A DNA stretch of 64,000 nucleotides from an uncultured Alphaproteobacteria bacterium. Its GTDB lineage: Bacteria > Pseudomonadota > Alphaproteobacteria > RF32 > CAG-239. Of the stretch, positions 45,126 through 53,902 are shown in pieces (the first letter of the stretch is position 1; each line of letters opens with the position of its first letter). The notes below the pieces were generated by a model. The model was given only the letters and a program-made list of their open reading frames with translations. It was not told the DNA's origin and searched no databases. The position numbers and the translations under genes are program-made. Location of the stretch: the NCBI GenBank assembly GCA_944392235.1, contig CALXVZ010000004.1, positions 54,951-118,950 of the forward strand, read 5' to 3'.

Positions 45126-46001
45126 ATGCAAAAAGAAGAAAATGCAAAAGTATCGGTGTTGCTACCGGTATATAAACCGAAAGAAGAATATTTACGAGCC
45201 TGCATAGAAAGTATTTTAGAGCAGACATATAAGAATTTTGAATTATTGATATTAGATGATTGTCCGGAAGATAAAACAGCCGAAACGATTATAAAAAGCT
45301 ACTCAGATAGCAGAATAAAATATGAAAGAAATGAGCAAAATTTAGGCATATCAGCCACTAGAAATAAATTAATAGAGAAATCTACCGGAAAATATTTAGC
45401 GGTTATGGATCATGATGATATTTCAATGCCGGAAAGATTATCACAAGAGGTATCTTATCTGGAGGAACATCAGGAAGTAGGGGTGATAAGTGGAAAATTA
45501 CTTAAAATTCCCAGTCAAAAAATATCATCAAATCCATTGGAGAATCATGAAATAAAATTATCATTAATGACAATGTGTGCCGTATCACATCCTGCATCAA
45601 TGATAAGAAAGAGCGTTTTGGAGAAAACTAAGATAAGATATGAAGAAGAATTTAGTCCGGCGGAAGATTATGCATTATGGTGTCGTTTAATTCCTCATAC
45701 ACAATTTCATAATTTATCAGAAGTAATATTAAAATACAGATGGCACGAAAGCAATACCAGCATCACTCAAAAAGAACAAATGAGAAAGGCGACAAAAGCC
45801 ATTCAATCATTTGTAAAAATAGATAATCCCAAGTTATATGAAGAATTTACTCGCACAGTAAAAGAGCAAAAACAATTAAAGATATTTGGAATAATCCCCT
45901 TATTAAGAATAATAAAAAAAGACAATAAAATGAGCGTTTACTTATTTGAGAAAATAAAGCTATTTGATATCAAAACAACAATTAAGTTACAAGAGAAGTA
46001 A
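45126..46001 (+). CDS. Family 2 glycosyltransferase
   Basis: A 291-residue GT-A enzyme: N-terminal KVSVLLPVYKPKEEYLRACI, LLILDDCPEDKT, the DXD-type metal site VMDHDDISMPERL near residue 97 and an acceptor-side acidic pair in SPAEDYALWCR near residue 180. It uses a nucleotide sugar in the cytosol, probably for surface polysaccharide. GGAG lies 6 bases before ATG 45126. Monocistronic. Confidence 0.92.
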   Translation: MQKEENAKVSVLLPVYKPKEEYLRACIESILEQTYKNFELLILDDCPEDKTAETIIKSYSDSRIKYERNEQNLGISATRNKLIEKSTGKYLAVMDHDDISMPERLSQEVSYLEEHQEVGVISGKLLKIPSQKISSNPLENHEIKLSLMTMCAVSHPASMIRKSVLEKTKIRYEEEFSPAEDYALWCRLIPHTQFHNLSEVILKYRWHESNTSITQKEQMRKATKAIQSFVKIDNPKLYEEFTRTVKEQKQLKIFGIIPLLRIIKKDNKMSVYLFEKIKLFDIKTTIKLQEK

Positions 46002-46006
46002 TAAAA

Positions 46007-46034
46007 ACCCCGCCAAGACAAGAGCTGGCGGGGT
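46007..46034. terminator. Bidirectional terminator
   Basis: Stem ACCCCGCCA (46007-46015) / TGGCGGGGT (46026-46034); the strongest T run follows on the minus strand (rubrerythrin gene). Confidence 0.9.
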
Positions 46035-46058
46035 AAATTTTCGCTTAATTTTTTAGCA

Positions 46059-46598
46059 TTATTTATTAAAATAACGTTTTAATAAGCCATCAAAACCTCT
46101 ACCATGACGAGCTTCGTCTTTAGCCATTTCATGAATACTATCATGAACGGCATCATAACCAAGTTCTTTAGCCAAAGTAGCGATTTTCTTTTTACCATCG
46201 CAAGCACCAAATTCAGCAGCTGCACGCATTTCAAGATTTTTCTCAGTTGAATCAGTAACAACTTCGCCCAACATTTCGGCAATACGAGAAGCGTGATCAG
46301 CTTCATCAAGAGCATAGCGTTTGAAAGCTTCAGCAATTTCAGGATAACCTTCACGATCAGCCTGACGGCTCATAGCCAAATACATACCAACTTCGCAGCA
46401 TTCACCGTTAAAGTGTTCACGAAGACCAGCAACAATACGTTCATCAAGTCCTTTAGCAACACCAATTCTATGTTCATCTGCATAAGCTTTATTTTCTTCA
46501 TCCATCAATTTAAAAGTTTTAGCACCACAAACAGGGCAAACTTCTGGCATTGTATCACTTTCGATAACTTGACCGCAAACAGTGCAAATATATTTCAT
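46059..46598 (-). CDS. Reverse rubrerythrin (N-terminal rubredoxin domain)
   Basis: A 179-residue non-haem iron protein. The rubredoxin-type Fe(Cys)4 site is at the N-terminus (YICTVCG, EVCPVCG), followed by a ferritin-like di-iron domain ([36 protein letters not shown]). Classical rubrerythrins have the opposite order. Such proteins act as NADH-dependent peroxidases in anaerobes. The gene stands alone, with a strong shared terminator. Confidence 0.92.
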   Translation of the reverse strand: MKYICTVCGQVIESDTMPEVCPVCGAKTFKLMDEENKAYADEHRIGVAKGLDERIVAGLREHFNGECCEVGMYLAMSRQADREGYPEIAEAFKRYALDEADHASRIAEMLGEVVTDSTEKNLEMRAAAEFGACDGKKKIATLAKELGYDAVHDSIHEMAKDEARHGRGFDGLLKRYFNK

Positions 46599-46817
46599 AA
46601 GAAAGTTCCTTTCAAAAACAAATTAACGAAGTATATGTAGGGATCAAAAAAAAGAAAGTCAAATATTAAAAATTGTGTAAAGAAAAAAAATTAACTTGAG
46701 GGAAGGAATGATATAGCTAAAATCAAGAACAAGCTGATAAAAATTACAGAGTGTAAAAAAAAATAGTTACAAGAGTAATTTTACAAGCCCCTAAGAAGTA
46801 TGAACAAGGAGAATAAG

Positions 46818-47831
46818 ATGAGTGATAAAATGATGAAAATGATTCTCTCAGGATTAACAGTAGTATTGTTATTATTGATAATCGGGTTGATTACAATGAA
46901 AGGCAATAATGAAAAAGCTGATTTAAATAAATTAGCATTGCGTATAGGCGAATTACGCCAATATAAGACCATGAGCCGTTCAGATGTTAATTCTGCAATG
47001 GAGAAAGCATTTGCAAGAGTAGGATATAATGTAATATCAACAACAGAAGATAATTTATATCCACAAACAGCAGCAGATGCCGGCATAAATTTATATATTC
47101 GCGGTTACACTCCGTATAATGAAGTAAAGACCAACAAAAAAGGTGTAAACATTATTTATGTAAGGTCATATGATTCGTTATTTGAAGATGAAATAAAAGT
47201 ATATGACGGCATAGCCACATCATCACCGGATTTTTATAACTATTTATTGGGAGCCGGATATGCGGCGGCATATGTTCCGGAATTGACAGATACAAATGTT
47301 TTCCATCCATCCCCTAAAAAAGAATTGGTAAGAGATGTGTTGTATGTAGGAGACAATGAACGTCCAAGCATAACAATATCATCAGCATTGGAAGCTGAAT
47401 TACCATTAGAAATCTATGGCCGTTTCTGGAAAGGTAACATTGATGATAATATGATAAAAGGAGAATATATTCATGAGAATGATTTAAGTTCATATTTTTC
47501 ATCAGCAAAAATCAATTTAGTAAATATGACCGAACAAGAAACCCAATTAGGTATCATTCCATCACGCGTATATGATATCGCAGCAAGTAAAGGCTTTATG
47601 ATTGCTCCATATAACAAAGAACTTGAAAGAGTATTTGGCGATTCTATTCCGATGTATAAAAACGCTGACGAGTTGAAGAAGTTATATAATCAATATATAA
47701 ACGATGAAAAAGCTCGCTCCGAAAAAGCGGAGAAAGCTTATAAAATAGCGGTATCTGAATACAATGCGGATTTGTTTGTTCAAAGAATGAACGGATTAGT
47801 AGAGTTTTTAATCAACGAAAAGAAACTCTAA
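46818..47831 (+). CDS. Membrane-anchored CgeB/GT-B-like protein, tandem copy 1
   Basis: A 337-residue protein with one N-terminal membrane helix (residues ~8-28) and a soluble domain whose second half (DVLYVGDNERPS, LEIYGRFWKG, then SRVYDIAASKGFMIAPY and LERVFGDSIPMYKNADEL) resembles the nucleotide-binding half of CgeB-type GT-B transferases. Basic residues before the helix and few after suggest the domain faces the periplasm. ATG 46818 follows AAGGAG by 6 bases. The next gene starts right after its stop and is a paralogue. Confidence 0.65.
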   Translation: MSDKMMKMILSGLTVVLLLLIIGLITMKGNNEKADLNKLALRIGELRQYKTMSRSDVNSAMEKAFARVGYNVISTTEDNLYPQTAADAGINLYIRGYTPYNEVKTNKKGVNIIYVRSYDSLFEDEIKVYDGIATSSPDFYNYLLGAGYAAAYVPELTDTNVFHPSPKKELVRDVLYVGDNERPSITISSALEAELPLEIYGRFWKGNIDDNMIKGEYIHENDLSSYFSSAKINLVNMTEQETQLGIIPSRVYDIAASKGFMIAPYNKELERVFGDSIPMYKNADELKKLYNQYINDEKARSEKAEKAYKIAVSEYNADLFVQRMNGLVEFLINEKKL

Positions 47832-47832
47832 G

Positions 47833-48807
47833 ATGAAATTACCAATAGCACAAAAAATAAATATAGGGTTATTGGCAGTCATAATGGCAGTGGCGTTATG
47901 CGCCCTGCCATTTTTCACGATAAAAAAAGATAGAATATACATATATACATCATCCCCTGTTCTTGATAGCAGAGAAGAGGGATTTATAAATGAATTAAAG
48001 CAATTAGGATACGAGATTAAAGTAAACCATAAAGAATTACCACAAGAAGAAGACATAGGAATTTGGATATCACCTAAAGATGGATTGGACAGAATAAATC
48101 AATCGGTTGGACGTTATAATTTTATATACAGTGAAAATTATAATCCATATGACTGGCAAAGTATACAGAGTGATATAATCATGTTGACACCATATCGAGA
48201 CATCTATGAGCACTATGCTCGCTCCAATATTAAGGCAGCAATGTTTATGTTGGGAGTAAATATGTCAGATTTTTATATGCATGAGAATAATTTTCAAAAG
48301 GATTATAAAAAGTATCCGGTTATTTATTATGGAGATTATGAAGCGGAAACACCTTTGGGCAAAAGATTGCAGTATACGAGGGGGGTAAAGTTTATTGGAC
48401 GTTTCTGGCCAAGAAATCAACAATTACTATCAGAAAAGGAAGGGAAAGCCAAAGAGCGGGGAGAGTATCTGTCAAGAGCAGACATAACCGTCATATATAA
48501 AGCACCGGAAAGCTCTGCATCAAAATTCATAAATTCGGAAATAATGGAAAGTGCAGCATCGGGAACATTGGTAATAAGTTCCTCAAATGCAAGAGTAAAA
48601 GCAATTTATGGAGATAGTATCGTCAGTTATGATAATATAGAGGAGATAAAAGGCTTAGTAGATTATTATTTACAAAATCCTGAAATAACAAAGAGAAAAA
48701 TAATAGACACCCAAAGAATAACCCAAAATCACTTAAGTTCAAAAGCAAGTGCAGAACGCTTCAAGTCAATTTTGGATTGGTTGCAAGAAAATGGAACAAA
48801 GAAATAA
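47833..48807 (+). CDS. Membrane-anchored CgeB/GT-B-like protein, tandem copy 2
   Basis: A 324-residue paralogue of the preceding gene: N-terminal membrane helix (residues ~10-28), then a soluble region with GVKFIGRFWPRN, NSEIMESAASGTLVISSS and VKAIYGDSIVSYDNIEEI, matching the same GT-B-like half. Its start lies one base after the stop of copy 1, so the pair is co-transcribed and probably works together. Acceptor, donor and catalytic status are unknown. Confidence 0.65.
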   Translation: MKLPIAQKINIGLLAVIMAVALCALPFFTIKKDRIYIYTSSPVLDSREEGFINELKQLGYEIKVNHKELPQEEDIGIWISPKDGLDRINQSVGRYNFIYSENYNPYDWQSIQSDIIMLTPYRDIYEHYARSNIKAAMFMLGVNMSDFYMHENNFQKDYKKYPVIYYGDYEAETPLGKRLQYTRGVKFIGRFWPRNQQLLSEKEGKAKERGEYLSRADITVIYKAPESSASKFINSEIMESAASGTLVISSSNARVKAIYGDSIVSYDNIEEIKGLVDYYLQNPEITKRKIIDTQRITQNHLSSKASAERFKSILDWLQENGTKK

Positions 48808-48826
48808 GAGTGAGCCATAAAAGAAA

Positions 48827-49525
48827 TTAACGATAACGACGATTAATAATAGAAGCGGCATCTTTCATTTCATCATCAATAAGTTTGTGTTCAATACCAT
48901 CGTATTCGATAGCAGCCCAATCGATATCATGTTTTTCAAGCCAGTTTTTCGTAAAATCAAGAGTTTTGTATTGAACAGAAAGGTCGCTCGTTCCATGGAA
49001 GAGATAAACATCCGGCCGCGAAGATAATTCTTTTTCAAGCATATCTTTACCGCAAATAATACCGGCAAATGGAAAAACGCCGCCGAGTTCATATTTACGA
49101 GTAAGACCGACATACATAGAAAGCATAGCTCCTTGAGAAAATCCCATAACGTATGTATCTTTGTTTTTAACTTTCAGTTCACGTTGTAAAGAAGTAATAA
49201 AGGAGTTAAGTTTTTTAGCAACTTGACTAATACGAGGCCCAGTTTTGTTATAAATTTCAACAATTTCGGAGGTAGAGGTTTCCGGTTTTCTTCTTTTTCT
49301 GTCTGGATCAACATCAACAAGAGCATACCATTGTTTTTTAGCCGGATTACGTTCACTTTGCATATCAGCTTCAGGAACAACAACTAAAGCTTCGGGAACA
49401 TTATGAGCCAAAGTTTCGGCAAAAGGTTCAATATCTTCAATACAACTATTGTATCCATGTAAGAACACAATAAGTTTATTAACCTTATCACCGCATTTAA
49501 AGGCCTTGTATTTATAAATGCTCAT
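48827..49525 (-). CDS. Phospholipase/carboxylesterase-family alpha/beta hydrolase
   Basis: A 232-residue hydrolase: IVFLHGYNSCIEDIEPFA oxyanion region, nucleophile elbow GFSQGAMLS (Ser near residue 120), FPFAGIICG, Asp in YLFHGTSDLSVQY and His in GIEHKL complete the triad. Homologues cleave short acyl esters or thioesters in the cytosol. Monocistronic, convergent with the GT-like pair. Confidence 0.92.
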   Translation of the reverse strand: MSIYKYKAFKCGDKVNKLIVFLHGYNSCIEDIEPFAETLAHNVPEALVVVPEADMQSERNPAKKQWYALVDVDPDRKRRKPETSTSEIVEIYNKTGPRISQVAKKLNSFITSLQRELKVKNKDTYVMGFSQGAMLSMYVGLTRKYELGGVFPFAGIICGKDMLEKELSSRPDVYLFHGTSDLSVQYKTLDFTKNWLEKHDIDWAAIEYDGIEHKLIDDEMKDAASIINRRYR

Positions 49526-49589
49526 AAAAACTCTCCTAAATAATACAAATCTGTTTAATGGTTTAAAAGTTAATAAAAAGCTAATAAAT

Positions 49590-49610
49590 ACGAAAATTTA
49601 CGAAAATTTA
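49590..49610. repeat. Short tandem repeat upstream of the DUF218-like gene
   Basis: The 10-mer ACGAAAATTT occurs twice in direct succession about 45 bases before the gene at 49655. It could be a protein-binding site or chance in AT-rich DNA. Confidence 0.3.
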
Positions 49611-49654
49611 AGTAAAACAGTAGAAATTTAGAATAAAAAGAACGAGGTGAGATT

Positions 49655-50932
49655 ATGGCAAATAAGAAGAGCGTATATGAACAAGTTGTAGAAGATTTAT
49701 ATAAAAGCAAGAAGATAGAGTATAAAGATTATGCTAAAGAGTGGAGAAGAAGAGGGCATTACAAAGAAGAATTTGTGATATATTTGAGTTACATTTACTA
49801 TATTATGGAGCAGATAGCGAAGAAAGATTTTAATTTAAAAGAAGTGATAGAAAAAGCGAAGCAAGCACGGATAGCAGAAGAACCGATACCCGAGTTTTTA
49901 TTATTGCCATCAGAAAAGAAGATAATATTGAAAGCAGAGGAACAAGGTAGAATAAAGGCAGGAGAAGTAATTAGATTTAAGGGATACGGAAGAGAGATAA
50001 GGGGATATGAATACACAAATTTACCGGAAGATATAGATGCCTTTGTAGTTTTTTCCGGACATCCCGGAGCAGCAAGTCCCGCGGTTTACGCATGGTTTAA
50101 TCACTTTCACCGCACAAGAAAAGCGGTAAAATTAATTTTTCTGGGTTTAAAGGATAATCAAGGTAATTCAGATTTCAGCGATACAAGTTTAATATATAAC
50201 GTCGGTTCGGAGCAGGAAATGTATCGTCGATACTTTAAGGCAATGGGAGTATCGCATGAGATAGTGAATGAATGTATCAGTGAAGCATATGATATATCGA
50301 CAGAAGACAATATTATAAGATTAGCCGAGATAAAGAATAGAATATGGCAAGATAAAGAAGTAAAATTGGCAATGTTTGGTTATCCGGTATATCAGACAAG
50401 GATAGCAACGGAATTTGCCTGGAGTTTTGAGCAAATGGAGAGAGAAGGCAAATGTCGAGGGATAAATTTTATAATTCCGTCATATAAGCCCAGTCAAAAC
50501 GAATATGAGAGATATTTTTCTTATGATAATTTAAATGGGATAGCCACAGATATTATCATAGGGAATTGCACAGCCCATCCGTATCGAGTAAAGGGAGAAG
50601 CGAGATATGATATCGGTTGGGGCAAATATCCTGATTCGTATAAGAAGTTGTTGCCATTAAGTTTAGTATATTCCTATCCGAATGTGGCAAAAGAGTTGGC
50701 AGGAACAGATATAAGAGTAGCAACGGTATTAAAGGTAATACGAGCGATACAGCATAAGACCTATGGCTATGAGCACCCGAAGAAAACAGATAAGCAAATA
50801 AGTTATAATGTAATAGAGATGCGTCGACGTTTATTCGAAGAGGGATTAGTATCAAAAGAGTTATTGCGAGAAGGATACAAATTATCGAAACAAGAGTATT
50901 TGCTACGTTTGCAGTCATTTCAACGAAGGTAG
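49655..50932 (+). CDS. Protein with DUF218/YdcF-like domain
   Basis: A 425-residue protein. The central region (residues ~125-260) resembles the DUF218 fold of YdcF/SanA/ElyC: FVVFSGHPGAASPAV, SEQEMYRRYFKAMGVSHEIV, DISTEDNIIRLAEI and AMFGYPVYQTRIATEFAW follow that family's order. N- and C-terminal regions are basic and unassigned. DUF218 proteins are linked to envelope homeostasis or nucleotide-derived cofactor binding. No signal peptide, so probably cytosolic. GAGGTGAG precedes the ATG. Confidence 0.55.
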   Translation: MANKKSVYEQVVEDLYKSKKIEYKDYAKEWRRRGHYKEEFVIYLSYIYYIMEQIAKKDFNLKEVIEKAKQARIAEEPIPEFLLLPSEKKIILKAEEQGRIKAGEVIRFKGYGREIRGYEYTNLPEDIDAFVVFSGHPGAASPAVYAWFNHFHRTRKAVKLIFLGLKDNQGNSDFSDTSLIYNVGSEQEMYRRYFKAMGVSHEIVNECISEAYDISTEDNIIRLAEIKNRIWQDKEVKLAMFGYPVYQTRIATEFAWSFEQMEREGKCRGINFIIPSYKPSQNEYERYFSYDNLNGIATDIIIGNCTAHPYRVKGEARYDIGWGKYPDSYKKLLPLSLVYSYPNVAKELAGTDIRVATVLKVIRAIQHKTYGYEHPKKTDKQISYNVIEMRRRLFEEGLVSKELLREGYKLSKQEYLLRLQSFQRR

Positions 50933-50952
50933 AAAAAGACAAGAAAAAGCAC

Positions 50953-50981
50953 TTGACAAGAAGAAAAAATAGAACTAAAGT
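50953..50981 (+). promoter_or_regulatory. Promoter of lexA
   Basis: TTGACA (50953-50958), 17-base spacer, TAAAGT (50976-50981). The SOS box covers the -10 element. Confidence 0.75.
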
Positions 50982-50986
50982 AGAAC
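50972..50986 (+). promoter_or_regulatory. LexA operator (alphaproteobacterial SOS box)
   Basis: GAAC (50972-50975), seven bases, GAAC (50983-50986): the direct-repeat operator GAAC-N7-GAAC (equivalently GTTC-N7-GTTC) known for alphaproteobacterial LexA. Its overlap with the lexA -10 box implies autorepression. Confidence 0.85.
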
Positions 50987-51021
50987 AAAATTAAATATTG
51001 TCAGTCACAGACGGAGGGAAT

Positions 51022-51699
51022 ATGTTAACACCAAAACAACATAAGTTACTGGTTTATATAGATAATTTCATTAAAGAAACAGGTCATTCACCATCATTTG
51101 AAGAAATGAAAAATGCTGTGGGATTAAAATCAAAATCAGGTATACACGCACTAATAAATGCGTTGGAAGAAAGAGGATTTATCAGAAAATTGGCTCATAA
51201 AGCAAGAGCACTTGAAGTATTAAAAGTTCCACAAATCGAAGCCCATTTTGATGAAGCTGAGGAAATATCAAATCAAGAACCTATTGCAAATGATAATGGA
51301 GAAACAGAATTTTCGCTGATGATACCTCTTTATGGTAAAATTGCAGCAGGAACTCCAATTGAAGCAATAGCAAATCCATCAGAGTATATTTATATTCCCA
51401 AAAGTTTTTCAACAAAATCAGAGCTATATGCATTGACGATTGAAGGTGAATCAATGATAGAAGCGGGAATTTTTGACGGAGATACCGCTATCATTAGAAG
51501 AGCCGATAGAGCGGAAAATGGTCAAATAGTGGTTGCACTGGTAGATAATGAAGAAGCAACATTGAAAGTTTTGGATAAAAAAGGCGGTAATGAAGTATGG
51601 TTGTTGCCATGTAATAAAGATTATAGTCCGATAAAATTGACGGCGGATCGTTTGAAGATTCAAGGGATTTTATACGGTATTGTGCGTAAATACAATTAA
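51022..51699 (+). CDS. lexA: SOS repressor LexA
   Basis: A 225-residue repressor. Residues 1-65 are the winged-helix DNA-binding domain (LTPKQHKLLVYIDNFIKETG, PSFEEM, LKSKSGIHALINALEERGFI). The autocleavage site is Ala-Gly in KIAAGTP near residue 108; the catalytic Ser lies in GESMIEAG (~143) and Lys in EATLKV (~182). RecA-stimulated cleavage derepresses DNA-damage genes. ATG 51022 follows GGAGGG; an upstream TTG is rejected. mtnN starts 10 bases after its stop. Confidence 0.97.
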   Translation: MLTPKQHKLLVYIDNFIKETGHSPSFEEMKNAVGLKSKSGIHALINALEERGFIRKLAHKARALEVLKVPQIEAHFDEAEEISNQEPIANDNGETEFSLMIPLYGKIAAGTPIEAIANPSEYIYIPKSFSTKSELYALTIEGESMIEAGIFDGDTAIIRRADRAENGQIVVALVDNEEATLKVLDKKGGNEVWLLPCNKDYSPIKLTADRLKIQGILYGIVRKYN

Positions 51700-51709
51700 A
51701 GGAAAAAAG

Positions 51710-52396
51710 ATGAAGAAGATAGCAATAATAACCGCAATGGATAGCGAATATGAAGCTGTTCAAAAATTATATGATTTTTCGGAAGACGGAGAATTTCCGG
51801 AAGTTGAAGTGCATGGTAAAAAGATAATATTGATAAAAAGCGGTATAGGTAAAGTCAATGCAGCATTAGCCGCACAAAAAGCCTGTGATGCTGGAGCAGA
51901 TATATTGATGACAACAGGATTAGCCGGCGGAATAGATGATAGTTTGCAACAAGGTGATATCGTTCTGGCAGAAAAAGTTTGCTATCACGATGTTTGGTGC
52001 GGTGAACCAAATGAAAAGGGCCAGGTTCAAGGAATGCCAATGTATTTTGAGACCAGAGCGAATATTTTAGAAAGGATTATGGACGGGACACCCAAAGGTT
52101 ATCTGAAAGTAGGCTTAACGGTTAGCGGAGATCAGTTTTTAACCGATGCAAAACGTCTAAAAGAGATTAAGAAAGAGTTTCCAAATGCCTTGGCTGTAGA
52201 TATGGAAAGTGCGGCAATAGCACAGACCGCATTTTTGAATGAACGCCGTCCGTATATATCATTGCGAATTATAAGTGATGTGGTAGGAAAGCCTAATCAA
52301 GAGGACGAATATAGAAATTTCTGGCAAAATGTTCCTGAAAAAGCCGCATTAATGGTAGAAGTTGTTTTGCGTGCTTTGAATGAAGAATTTATATAA
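51710..52396 (+). CDS. mtnN: 5'-methylthioadenosine/S-adenosylhomocysteine nucleosidase
   Basis: A 228-residue nucleosidase: KIAIITAMDSEYEAV with the catalytic Glu, SGIGKVNAALAAQ, TTGLAGGIDDSLQQGDIV, SGDQF, and VDMESAAIAQTA with the purine-binding ME near residue 164. It removes adenine from methylthioadenosine and S-adenosylhomocysteine. AAAGGA lies upstream of ATG 51710. Co-transcribed with lexA, an arrangement without obvious functional logic. Confidence 0.93.
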   Translation: MKKIAIITAMDSEYEAVQKLYDFSEDGEFPEVEVHGKKIILIKSGIGKVNAALAAQKACDAGADILMTTGLAGGIDDSLQQGDIVLAEKVCYHDVWCGEPNEKGQVQGMPMYFETRANILERIMDGTPKGYLKVGLTVSGDQFLTDAKRLKEIKKEFPNALAVDMESAAIAQTAFLNERRPYISLRIISDVVGKPNQEDEYRNFWQNVPEKAALMVEVVLRALNEEFI

Positions 52397-52520
52397 AGAA
52401 GCAAATATAAATATTTAGATAAAATATTAAATTAGGATAATATCTCATCAACGATAAGATTTCTATAAATACAGATATTTATGATTTGTTTGAATTAATA
52501 AAGCAAAGAAATATAAAACA

Positions 52521-52557
52521 AAATAAAGGAGTAGAGTTATTATCCACTCCTTTATTT
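52521..52557 (+). terminator. Terminator of lexA-mtnN
   Basis: Stem AAATAAAGGAGT (52521-52532) / ACTCCTTTATTT (52546-52557). The ~120 bases between the mtnN stop and this hairpin are AT-rich with nothing recognised. Confidence 0.8.
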
Positions 52558-52623
52558 TAAGATAAGAGTGCAGATTATAAAGCAACCAAGAAATAAAAGT
52601 TTTCATAGTCGGATTCTATTCAC

Positions 52624-52653
52624 AAAAAAAGGAAACAGCTAAATAGCTGTTCC
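52624..52653 (-). terminator. Terminator of the DUF805 gene
   Basis: Stem built on AACAGCTA / TAGCTGTT flanked by GGA / TCC, with a T run on the minus strand. Confidence 0.85.
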
Positions 52654-52708
52654 CCGCAAACTCCCAGATAATGAGCTTAATAATACTCAATAGGTATATG
52701 AGTCAGAA

Positions 52709-53758
52709 TTAATATCCTGCAGACATAAACATCCCCATCAATATACTGTAAAAAGCAGTAACCACAGTAGAGAGATAAAGAATAAACATAGATAAAATAT
52801 AAAGAGAAGCATAAATCAAACTCTTATTTTTATGAGCATCATCAATGAATGAAGCAGCACCATAAACATTAGCATTATGTTCCTCTTCAAAGAAGCCGGC
52901 AGCAATAAAGATTTTGATAGTATAATAAATATACATAAGCATAGCAAAGATAACAAAACTATACAAAGTCAAAAGTGTTCCGGTATTTTCAGGATATGCA
53001 TCTTGGCAAAAAACAGCCCCAAACCAAATTAGAAGGGTAAAAAACCAAGAGAAAACAAGAGGTTTAAAGAAACCTTTCCAAGCGCTATACCCGGCATCAT
53101 GCAAACGTCTTGTAAAAATAGAAAGGTAAACAAAAATTTCCGCAATACACAAGATTAAAGATAAAACAAGATAAACAACAGTATTAGGAATAAAAGCTAA
53201 AATACCGCCAACAATCATAAACATAAATAAGTTAATAAGCATAAAGCTCCAAAACTCAAAACGCGAAGTTCTGCCTTTAAAGTTAAAAATATTTTTATAA
53301 GCATTTACCCAAGAGTGCCAAGCTCCACAACAACAATTTTGAGCGCAACTATCTTCATTAGTAATATCTTCTGAAGGATGTTCTTTCATTTCGGCGAATT
53401 TCTTAGCTTTAGCGATTTTAGCATTTTCTTTAACAGAAGCCCGTTTAGCATTAGCCAAAGCTGGTTTATTACCTTTTTCAGCATTTTTAGGAGCTTTAGC
53501 CATAGCCTCTTCGCTATCTTTAGCAGAAACGGTCAAAGAATCTTTTTCTGTTTTTTTCGCAATATTACGAGACTTTACATTTAAGACTTCTTCAACAACA
53601 TTAACATTTTGAGTTTCCGGAACAACCTTTTTCTTTTCAGAAGTAACAGTTTTAGCAGCTTTAGCTTTAGGAGCATTTTTTTTCTGAGCAGCTGTATTTT
53701 TCACTGTTTTTCCCTCAGAAACATTCTGTTTAAGATCAGAAGATTTTTTACTAACCAT
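52709..53758 (-). CDS. DUF805 membrane protein with Lys/Ala-rich histone-H1-like N-terminus
   Basis: A 349-residue protein. Residues ~1-130 are a Lys/Ala/Glu/Asn-rich, low-complexity tail (KKNAPKAKAAKTVTSEKKK) with a short Cys cluster (CAQNCCCG) at its end. Residues ~150-300 form a DUF805 domain: FKGRTSRFEFWSFMLINLF and FTRRLHDAGYSAW are its hallmarks, with four membrane segments and a further pair at the C-terminus. DUF805 function is unknown. The tail would face the cytoplasm. GAGG precedes the ATG. Confidence 0.85.
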   Translation of the reverse strand: MVSKKSSDLKQNVSEGKTVKNTAAQKKNAPKAKAAKTVTSEKKKVVPETQNVNVVEEVLNVKSRNIAKKTEKDSLTVSAKDSEEAMAKAPKNAEKGNKPALANAKRASVKENAKIAKAKKFAEMKEHPSEDITNEDSCAQNCCCGAWHSWVNAYKNIFNFKGRTSRFEFWSFMLINLFMFMIVGGILAFIPNTVVYLVLSLILCIAEIFVYLSIFTRRLHDAGYSAWKGFFKPLVFSWFFTLLIWFGAVFCQDAYPENTGTLLTLYSFVIFAMLMYIYYTIKIFIAAGFFEEEHNANVYGAASFIDDAHKNKSLIYASLYILSMFILYLSTVVTAFYSILMGMFMSAGY

Positions 53759-53902
53759 ATTTTCCTCGCAAAAAAATTACAAATCAAATATATAATAAAT
53801 AGAGAGATTATATTTACAAGAGAGAAAGTATTTAAATCACAGATTTTTCAGTATTTAAGGTAGAAAAACAGCTTTTAAAAGTTTCAATCAAGGAGAAGAA
53901 CA

